In this document: one piece after another, positions 7,286-13,362 of the stretch
How positions within the stretch are numbered: the stretch's first letter is position 1
Layout: the number at the start of each line of letters is the position of its first letter
Assembly: GCA_002440975.1 (NCBI GenBank)
Contig: DJWN01000085.1
Location: 1-15,600 of the forward strand
Direction: 5' to 3'
Source of the DNA: Bacteroidales bacterium UBA6229
GTDB taxonomy: Bacteria > Bacteroidota > Bacteroidia > Bacteroidales > F082
Length of the DNA stretch: 15,600 nucleotides
Made by a program: the position numbers and the translations under genes
Notes under the pieces: generated by a model
The model's database searches: none
What the model was told of the DNA's origin: nothing
What the model saw: only the letters and a program-made list of their open reading frames with translations

Positions 7286-8071
7286 TTATCCCGCAACTTT
7301 GAACACGCTTTTATCACCGAGCTGTATTTGAGAATTCAACAGATTAATAAAATGCGTTCGCCGAACGATTTTCGAAAGAAATTGTGCTGCCATTCTAAAA
7401 TCACCAAGTTCACGATAGAACTCTGCGATTATGGCAGGTTCAGCGTTGGCATCCTGCTCAAGTATTTCAATAAGTCTAAGAAGATTAGTTTCGAAGCGCG
7501 GTTTTTCCGATTCAAACAAGACCCGGCCTTTTCGGCTAAACTTTCGGGAAATAATCCAATAGAAAAAATTTATCCTGCCCCTAACAACATCAACAAACTT
7601 CCAGGCATCCGCATCCCGATACAAATCATTATAGGCCCAAAGCAACGATTTTCGAATGATAATCTCTTGCTCAACACTTATTGGTCTTAATAATTTCAAC
7701 GCATTCCAATAATGATTGATAAGCGCGATTCTCCCGTTGTTATCCAATAAGTTACAGCCAAAAAACCGCCAACTTGGCCAGGTATAGGCCGTTAGCTTTT
7801 CGGAATCTGAAATAGAATTGTGGCAGGCATCCGGTTGAAGCCAAAACAAATATCCACAAGCCGGACATAACACAATTTTTTGGGGATTAGCAGGAATCAA
7901 ATCATTGATTATCATACCATCAGAATATAATACCGACTGATTTACTGAATCTGCTTTGGTTTTTTTTCCGATCAACCAGGCACTGCAACACGGACAAGCG
8001 ATATAAAAATCCTCAAATGAAGTCATAGCATTAAACCAAGGCATAAAAGTAATGGGTTCTGCAGTAATCAC
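7286..8071 (-). CDS. Zinc-ribbon protein with helical C-terminal region, function unknown
   Basis: The protein has no signal peptide or membrane segment. Two cysteine pairs, CPCC (26-29) and CPAC (69-72), separated by 39 residues, form a likely zinc ribbon. The C-terminal two thirds is helical and includes a TPR-like stretch (EFYRELGDFRMAAQFL). This arrangement recalls DUF2225-type proteins, which pair a zinc ribbon with a helical repeat, but the match is only general. The reading frame begins with GTG at 8071; in-frame ATGs at 8044 and 8026 are alternatives, and 8026 still precedes the first cysteine pair. It is 182 bases upstream of the ATPase gene on the same strand. That gap contains the ATPase promoter, so it is probably transcribed separately. 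It is divergent from the LPP20-like gene at 8201. No function can be assigned. Confidence 0.7.
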   Translation of the reverse strand: MITAEPITFMPWFNAMTSFEDFYIACPCCSAWLIGKKTKADSVNQSVLYSDGMIINDLIPANPQKIVLCPACGYLFWLQPDACHNSISDSEKLTAYTWPSWRFFGCNLLDNNGRIALINHYWNALKLLRPISVEQEIIIRKSLLWAYNDLYRDADAWKFVDVVRGRINFFYWIISRKFSRKGRVLFESEKPRFETNLLRLIEILEQDANAEPAIIAEFYRELGDFRMAAQFLSKIVRRTHFINLLNSQIQLGDKSVFKVAG

Positions 8072-8101
8072 AAATTTTTTTAAAAGAAAAATAAAAAAGA
8101 A

Positions 8102-8120
8102 AGATTCAAATTTTGAATCT
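8102..8120. promoter_or_regulatory. 19-base interrupted palindrome at the divergent promoter
   Basis: AGATTCAAA-T-TTTGAATCT is a perfect inverted repeat with 9-base arms and a single central base, too tight to fold as a hairpin but ideal for a dimeric regulator. It covers the -33 TTTG box (8112-8115) of the rightward promoter and lies in the 129-base gap between two divergent genes, so it could control both. Confidence 0.5.
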
Positions 8121-8142
8121 CTGTTAAGAATAATTACTTTTG
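8112..8142 (+). promoter_or_regulatory. Bacteroidota-type promoter of the rightward arm
   Basis: TTTG (8112-8115), a spacer of exactly 19 bases, and TACTTTTG (8135-8142) match the Bacteroidota primary-sigma consensus TTTG-N19-21-TAnnTTTG without mismatch. Transcription would start near 8149, leaving a leader of about 50 bases before the ATG at 8201. Confidence 0.75.
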
Positions 8143-8200
8143 GTTGTTAAAATTAAGGAATCATAATCCAACTTACGTATAACCTTAACAAACCAAAAAA

Positions 8201-8851
8201 ATGAAAAAACTCAACCTGATGATGTCGGCTATTCTGGCATTTACCATTGTTATGTCGGGTTCGGCATTGCTCGCCCAGAGTTCGAAAGAGCTCAAAAAAG
8301 AAGTAAAATCCAAAGCACTAAAAGATGCCCGCAAAGAAGCCAAACGCATGGACAAAGAAGGCTACAAAGTTAATCCCGGCCAGCTTCCCATGGATAAGCA
8401 GCTCGAAAATTCGTGGATGATGGCCTATGAAATTGATGATAAAGGCCAAAAAAAGTATTTCATAGCGGACGGAAGTTCTGTTGGTGAAACTCAAACAGCT
8501 GCAAAACTGCAGGCTTATGAAGTTGCCAAGATCAATCTGGCCGGACAAATTGAAACAGAAGTTGCAGGCCTGGTCACTACAAACATTGGCAATCAGCAGC
8601 TTTCTTCGGATGAAGCGGCCTCGATTACGCAGACCATGGGGCAGTTCAAATCGAAACTGAACCAGCATATGGGACGTACTCTTACAGCTTTTGAAGCTTA
8701 TAAGCCCGTTGGTAAAAACACAGAAGTGCGTGTTACGATAGCCTATTCAACTGAAGAAGCACTTAAGATGGCTAAAAACATCATCCGGGAAGATCTGAAA
8801 AAAATCTCGGGCATGGATGATCAAAAAATCTCCAAAGTATTGGAATTCTAA
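8201..8851 (+). CDS. Small secreted LPP20-like protein
   Basis: This is a 216-residue exported protein. The signal peptide spans residues 1-26 (SGSALLAQ) and there is no lipobox cysteine. A lysine-rich, alanine-rich helix follows (27-55: charged KE/KK repeats). Residues 70-205 match the LPP20-like proteins common in Bacteroidota. A strand with YFIADGSSVGETQ precedes a helix with AAKLQAYEVAKINLAGQIE, then IETEVAGLV, LSSDEAASITQTMGQFKSKL, and the VRVTIAYSTEEALKMAKNIIREDL finish. The family is named for a Helicobacter lipoprotein. Relatives such as FlgP form outer-membrane-associated rings, but most have no known role. It is the first gene of the rightward arm and has a consensus promoter. Its family is shared with the much larger protein at 796-2559, linking the two arms. 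Confidence 0.85.
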   Translation: MKKLNLMMSAILAFTIVMSGSALLAQSSKELKKEVKSKALKDARKEAKRMDKEGYKVNPGQLPMDKQLENSWMMAYEIDDKGQKKYFIADGSSVGETQTAAKLQAYEVAKINLAGQIETEVAGLVTTNIGNQQLSSDEAASITQTMGQFKSKLNQHMGRTLTAFEAYKPVGKNTEVRVTIAYSTEEALKMAKNIIREDLKKISGMDDQKISKVLEF

Positions 8852-8863
8852 TTGTTTGCTTTT

Positions 8864-8904
8864 ATTCAGCTGAATTTGTAACAATTACTGCAGATTCAGC
8901 TGAA
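8864..8904. promoter_or_regulatory. Two identical palindromes 30 bases apart
   Basis: The 10-base palindrome TTCAGCTGAA occurs at 8865-8874 and 8895-8904, and the identity extends one base left (ATTCAGCTGAA). The first copy is a full 12-base palindrome, ATTCAGCTGAAT (8864-8875). A 30-base period puts both on nearly the same face of DNA. The second copy lies just before a -7-like TATTTTTG (8908-8915), for which no TTTG box at the right distance was found. No T-run follows either copy, so a terminator is unlikely. The half-site ATTCA is also present in the palindrome at 8102-8120. Confidence 0.45.
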
Positions 8905-8936
8905 ATTTATTTTTGCTATCATCCAAAATAATTCCA

Positions 8937-11531
8937 ATGAATATCCGGATTAGTAAAGCAATTGTTCTGGGATGTGTTCTTGGTTTAATGAATATTAATC
9001 CGTGCAATGCTCAGACTTTTGAAGAATTTCAAAAACAAATTGAAAAGGAATATGCTGATTTTGAGAAAGAAACCCAGCAGCAATTCGATCAGTTTGTAGC
9101 CAGGATTGATGCAGAATTTGCCGACTTTCTGGCCAAATCGTTTCAATCATTCGAAGCCACCGCCGGAAAACCCAAAAACCCAGGGCCAAAACCCGAAAAA
9201 CCACCAAAGTTTACTGAAAAGAATCAGGAAAAAACTGGTATCCAGCCACAAAAGCCTCCAAAAGAAAAACCTCCTACCAGGCTACCGAATATCCAAAAAT
9301 CTGAGCCGGAAAATTTTAAAGGAACAGCATTAGCTTTCGATTTTTATGGTGCCCCTGTTCAGCTAAATTATGATCCCCGCTTGAAAACCACAAAGCTTGA
9401 AACAATTTCAGCTGATGGCATTAGCGACTGGTGGACAGTGATAAGCGAAAGTTATTACAATCACTTGATCAGCCAGCTTCAAGAGTACAAAACCGATCTC
9501 AACCTGAACGATTTTGCCTACACACAACTTGTTAAAGCTACCGCACAGGCTATTCAAGCCGATAACACCAATCAGCAAGCCCTGTTGGAATGGTTTCTGC
9601 TTACCCGTTCCCGATTTCTGGCCAAAATAGCTTTTAACAACGAGCAGCTTTTTGTTTTGCAGCCTGCTCTACAAACAAGATTTGGCGAAAATTTTGTGTT
9701 GATCGACAACCGTCCCTATTACCTTCCTCTAGGTACTCCAGACAATATCAGCACCTACGCAGGGCAGTTTCCGGAAGCGGATATCATTCCCGACCTCACC
9801 ATTCGCAGACCTCTGAATCTACCTTTAGAAATGGGAGTTAAAAAAATTTCTTTTGATCATGCAGGCAAAAACTACAGCTTTGATGTGGTTTACAACAAAA
9901 ATCTGTTGAGGTTCTACAACAGCCTTCCGCTTACGGATGCATCAGTTTATTTCAACTCTGCAATCGATTTGCGAACCAAAGAATCACTTGCGCTGGCATT
10001 AAAAACTTATCTGGATAAACTTACTAAAGCCGAGGCAACAGGGCTGCTATTGAGTTTTGTTCAAAATGCCTTTGAATACCAAACTGATCAGGAGCAATTC
10101 GGAAAGGAAAAGTTTTTGTTTCCGGATGAGCTATTTCATTATCAAGCATCCGATTGCGAAGACCGATCCGTATTGTTTGCCTGGCTCGCTCGTAACCTGC
10201 TAGACATCAAAGTGGTTGGACTGGCTTTTGAAGGACATATGGCTACAGCTGTCTGTATCGAAGGTATTGAAGGTGCAGGATTTGAACACGATGGTTGCCG
10301 CTATATTGTTGCCGACCCTACTTTTATCGCCGCCCCGATTGGTTTGGTGATGCCCATGGTAAAAAACCAAACACCTGATCTGGTGCTGGTTGATGCAGTT
10401 TCGGAACAGGAAATGCAAATCCGCGAACTCCTGCTCAAAGCCGGTTTGTACAGGGCCGACAGGCTGAATGACTTACTATTTGACGAAGCCGGAAATGCGT
10501 ATGCCTGTGGCTATTTTGTTTCGGAATTTAATTTTGGAAACGAAAAGATAACCTCCAATTCAGGAATTAAAAATACTGTACTGATTTCGCTTGACAAGAA
10601 TTTTAACTTACGCTGGATCAAGCATTTTGAGGGAACCAACGACAATATGGCTTACGATCTCCACCTTGAAAATGGTAGTTTATTAAGTGTGGCAGGAACT
10701 TTCAGAGATGAAATGAGTTTGGGAAAAGGAAGTCTGTCAGCTGCACCGGGAGCTGATATTTTCATCCTGAGGATGAGCACAGACGGCACTATGAAATGGG
10801 CTACGCAGGCCGGTCTCGACAAGCTGAATCAAAACTCCAATTTTATGTTTGCTGCCGCCTTTGATGCGAAAGGAAGTAAGATATCAGCAAGACTATACAG
10901 CGAATCAGAAAACTTTGATCATTACGGATTACAAGCAAGTCCCGAAGGAAACCTTTACCTCACAGGTTCCTTTTTTGCCAGTTCGGGCATGAATATGAAA
11001 TCTGAAAAACGCTTTGATTCAGAAGCGGACTTTGATCCTGCCGAAAGCCTTAAATCAGAAAATGATCTGCTGCTTGAGGAAGCCTATGAAAAAACTATTG
11101 CAGGCCTGTTTGCAGCAACTAAATTATTGCAAATAAACACCATAGAACTTAAAGGGCAAAAAGTTCAGGAAGTATTTAACCGGTATAATCCCGCTTTTGC
11201 CCAATTTGCACCTGGTTTTTATAAGAGCTTTGGCAGCATGAGTTTTATGAAAAATGCAGGAGGAATCATCAGCATCCGAACGGATAGTGGAGATGCCCTT
11301 GTTTTTGATAAAATAAAAATTAGTGATAATGCCAGGATTAAAGTTGTGGCATACAAAAGCGGCAATGCGAGTGTGGAAATATTTTCGGGTATTGAGCTGT
11401 CAAACGGGCAATTGAGTTATCCGCTTAATCAGGTAAAACTCTATAAAGATACCGGAGATCTATTGCTTGATTTCGACACGGATCACAGCCAGATTAAAAT
11501 CAACCTGAAAGCTGATCTACTCAAAAAATAA
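8937..11531 (+). CDS. Secreted transglutaminase-like protein with repeat module and beta-propeller-like region
   Basis: This is an 864-residue exported protein from the ATG at 8937. An upstream TTG at 8913 would add eight residues before the signal peptide and overlap a -7-like box, so ATG is preferred. The signal peptide is residues 1-26 (PCNAQ). Residues 28-73 hold the same 11-residue aromatic repeats as the lytic transglycosylase, followed by a Pro/Lys-rich linker (about 76-118). A transglutaminase-like core lies near 340-500 with an intact Cys-His-Asp triad: C407 in SDCEDRS, H434 in EGHMATAV and D460 in VADPTF. Such folds act as proteases, amidases or cross-linkers. From about 515 to 690, segments such as LLFDEAGNAYACGYF, LISLDKNFNLRWIKHFEG, ILRMSTDGTMKWATQAG and LQASPEGNLYLTGSF repeat like blades of an SBBP/delta-60-type propeller. 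The final ~150 residues look beta-rich. Its stop overlaps the next start by one base. The substrate is unknown. Confidence 0.83.
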   Translation: MNIRISKAIVLGCVLGLMNINPCNAQTFEEFQKQIEKEYADFEKETQQQFDQFVARIDAEFADFLAKSFQSFEATAGKPKNPGPKPEKPPKFTEKNQEKTGIQPQKPPKEKPPTRLPNIQKSEPENFKGTALAFDFYGAPVQLNYDPRLKTTKLETISADGISDWWTVISESYYNHLISQLQEYKTDLNLNDFAYTQLVKATAQAIQADNTNQQALLEWFLLTRSRFLAKIAFNNEQLFVLQPALQTRFGENFVLIDNRPYYLPLGTPDNISTYAGQFPEADIIPDLTIRRPLNLPLEMGVKKISFDHAGKNYSFDVVYNKNLLRFYNSLPLTDASVYFNSAIDLRTKESLALALKTYLDKLTKAEATGLLLSFVQNAFEYQTDQEQFGKEKFLFPDELFHYQASDCEDRSVLFAWLARNLLDIKVVGLAFEGHMATAVCIEGIEGAGFEHDGCRYIVADPTFIAAPIGLVMPMVKNQTPDLVLVDAVSEQEMQIRELLLKAGLYRADRLNDLLFDEAGNAYACGYFVSEFNFGNEKITSNSGIKNTVLISLDKNFNLRWIKHFEGTNDNMAYDLHLENGSLLSVAGTFRDEMSLGKGSLSAAPGADIFILRMSTDGTMKWATQAGLDKLNQNSNFMFAAAFDAKGSKISARLYSESENFDHYGLQASPEGNLYLTGSFFASSGMNMKSEKRFDSEADFDPAESLKSENDLLLEEAYEKTIAGLFAATKLLQINTIELKGQKVQEVFNRYNPAFAQFAPGFYKSFGSMSFMKNAGGIISIRTDSGDALVFDKIKISDNARIKVVAYKSGNASVEIFSGIELSNGQLSYPLNQVKLYKDTGDLLLDFDTDHSQIKINLKADLLKK
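9018..9155 (+). repeat. Four exact 11-residue aromatic repeats in the transglutaminase-like protein
   Basis: Residues 28-73 place aromatics at 28/31, 39/42, 50/53, 61/64 and 72 with no slip, matching the pattern in the lytic transglycosylase at 4898-5035. Each copy starts a few residues after the signal peptide and precedes a proline-rich linker or an MltC-type domain. Confidence 0.85.
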
Positions 11532-13360
11532 TGCCAAACATGATAGAAAAGCTGTTCAAATTATTGGTTTTATTATTTCTTATTGGTTTGCAAACAGCTG
11601 ATCTTAATGCGCAGGTTTTTGAGGAAGAAGAGGAAGAAATAGTTGAAGCTGTTACTGCAGAAATTTCTGTTCAGCAATTAGTTGCACTTATCAACCAAAT
11701 GGACAGCGATATTTTTGTGCAGGATGTTGTTATTACCAGCCAGCCGGGAGATGAAAAATTTCTTGTTGATAAATTATTCTACAAGGAATATGTAATTGAA
11801 GCACCTTATGATCAGGCAGTTTCGCTGTATTTGTACAATGTGCAATTCAAGTTGGGAGAGAATCAGAAGGTGGTATTCAAAGACTGGAATTTCCTGCGGC
11901 TGAATGGCATTAGTTTGAGCAGTGACAATGATCTTATGTTCGAAAATTGCACAACGGATGGCAGCTATCCGGTGCGCATAGAAAATTGCAGCTTTGGTGG
12001 AATACTGGAATTCAATGGAGAAGAGACACTTGGCAGTATTCAGTTTAGCGGCTCAAATTTTGGAAACAAACTGGATCTGAATCAGGATGCAGATTTTTTG
12101 AAATTAGAAAATTGCCGTTTCTACGCTGACAGTATAGTCATAGCCAGTCTTGATGAAGAACAATTTCATCCACAGCTCGATTTTTCTGATCAAAGTTTTG
12201 GCGTGATCAATCTTTCTGACCTGACTTTTGAACCTACGGGTATTGATTACATATTCAGCATCAACTTTTCTGCCGCAGAAATCAGCAAACTAAGTTTATT
12301 TGGAATCAATGGTTTTGGTCTTGATCTGACGGATTTAAACATTGAAAAATCCTTACTTGGAGATTCGTTGCTTATCAGTGATTTTATTGCCGTACAAAAT
12401 TTTGATTTCCCTGCAGAAAACACCAATTTGCCCTGGAATAATATAGGAGGCGAAAAACTGAGCCTGTTGCTCGAAAAAGGCAGTGGCAGGCCGGAAATTT
12501 ATCAGGCAAAATCAACTCAACAACTTGCCAGTACACTGCATTACAACGAGTTGATGAGTTGCTACAACAAAATAAACGGGATGTATCAGGCTCGGGCAGA
12601 CCGGCAATCTATCAATGCATCTTACATCGAAATCAAAGATATTGAAACACGTTATCAAAAATTCAAATACGACCTTGAGCCTTCCTTAAACCTATTTATT
12701 GGTTATCACCTGAATCGCTTTCTCAGCTTTTTTTCCGATTATGCTACCAATCCAGCCAAATCACTTCAAATAGCACTTTATACCATTTTGATCTTTGCAT
12801 TTTTTTATATGATCAGCTATTCTGATTGGGATGGCATAAACTTCAATTATTTCGTAAGGCAATATATGTTGCTTTCGGAGTATTTTATGACTGAGAAAAG
12901 CTTGAAAGAATTGTATAGCAATGATATAGAAGAGGAAAAAGTACAATTTGAAGCCATCAAAACCCATTATCTCAAAAATCGTTCGGAGATACCACTTTTG
13001 GTGCGCGGACTTGGGTTTCCGCTTTATTTTTTCTGGAACGCCCGTCAACAGCTGATTTGGTTTGTTTATTCCAAAATTGAATTAATGCACGGTAAATGGA
13101 ATCAGCTTAACAGTTCACGTAAAGCACTGGTAGGAACTATCACCGCTTTGAGCTTGTTCATCTATTTTGCTTTTGTGCTCCTCATCAAATTCATCAACAG
13201 CTTTATGCTCAGCCTCAATATGTTTTTAGCGATGGGATTTGGCAAAACTCCTGAAAACAGGGCTCCCATGTATCTTACCGTCATTGAAGGACTTATCGGC
13301 TGGTTGATGATCACGATTTTCACCATCACCTTACTCAGTCAACTGCTGCAGGCCTGGTAA
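11531..13360 (+). CDS. Signal-peptide-bearing solenoid protein with degenerate ion-channel-like membrane domain
   Basis: The 609-residue product starts at an ATG overlapping the previous stop (TAATG), so the two genes are probably translationally coupled; ATG 11540 is an alternative. Residues 1-28 are a signal peptide (LNAQ) followed by an acidic E-run. Residues 93-315 read as a beta-solenoid or pentapeptide-like region (FENC, IENCSF, LENCRF, LDFSDQSF, INLSDLTF). FSDYATNPAKSL (400-411), before a membrane helix at 410-430, resembles the conserved GYGTNP-type segment of Bacteroidota pentapeptide-channel proteins. Hydrophobic helices lie at 531-553 and 580-605 with SLNMFLAMGFGKTP (561-574) between them, exactly where a K+-channel pore loop would be. 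The filter is A-M-G-F-G-K instead of the usual T-x-G-[YF]-G-D, so selective K+ conduction is doubtful. Topology would put the solenoid in the periplasm. It could be a channel with altered selectivity, a sensor or a scaffold. Confidence 0.78.
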   Translation: MPNMIEKLFKLLVLLFLIGLQTADLNAQVFEEEEEEIVEAVTAEISVQQLVALINQMDSDIFVQDVVITSQPGDEKFLVDKLFYKEYVIEAPYDQAVSLYLYNVQFKLGENQKVVFKDWNFLRLNGISLSSDNDLMFENCTTDGSYPVRIENCSFGGILEFNGEETLGSIQFSGSNFGNKLDLNQDADFLKLENCRFYADSIVIASLDEEQFHPQLDFSDQSFGVINLSDLTFEPTGIDYIFSINFSAAEISKLSLFGINGFGLDLTDLNIEKSLLGDSLLISDFIAVQNFDFPAENTNLPWNNIGGEKLSLLLEKGSGRPEIYQAKSTQQLASTLHYNELMSCYNKINGMYQARADRQSINASYIEIKDIETRYQKFKYDLEPSLNLFIGYHLNRFLSFFSDYATNPAKSLQIALYTILIFAFFYMISYSDWDGINFNYFVRQYMLLSEYFMTEKSLKELYSNDIEEEKVQFEAIKTHYLKNRSEIPLLVRGLGFPLYFFWNARQQLIWFVYSKIELMHGKWNQLNSSRKALVGTITALSLFIYFAFVLLIKFINSFMLSLNMFLAMGFGKTPENRAPMYLTVIEGLIGWLMITIFTITLLSQLLQAW

Positions 13361-13362
13361 TT

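Noticed and set aside
7261..7290. Possible terminator for the zinc-ribbon gene (ATAAG and CTTAT arms with a T-rich stretch)
   Set aside because: Arms are only about five AT-rich base pairs with a long loop and the T-run lies in the loop, not after the stem.
7208..7690. Rightward open frame of 160 codons
   Set aside because: It lies antisense to the zinc-ribbon gene, has no family resemblance or signal, and its composition reads as the shadow of the opposite frame.
8086..8093. Minus-strand -7-like TATTTTTC for the zinc-ribbon gene
   Set aside because: It has a mismatch in the conserved G and no TTTG box at 19-21 bases; support is too weak to call a promoter.
8913..8936. TTG start for the transglutaminase-like gene
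   Set aside because: It would add eight residues ahead of a good signal peptide and start inside a -7-like box; the ATG at 8937 is a better start.
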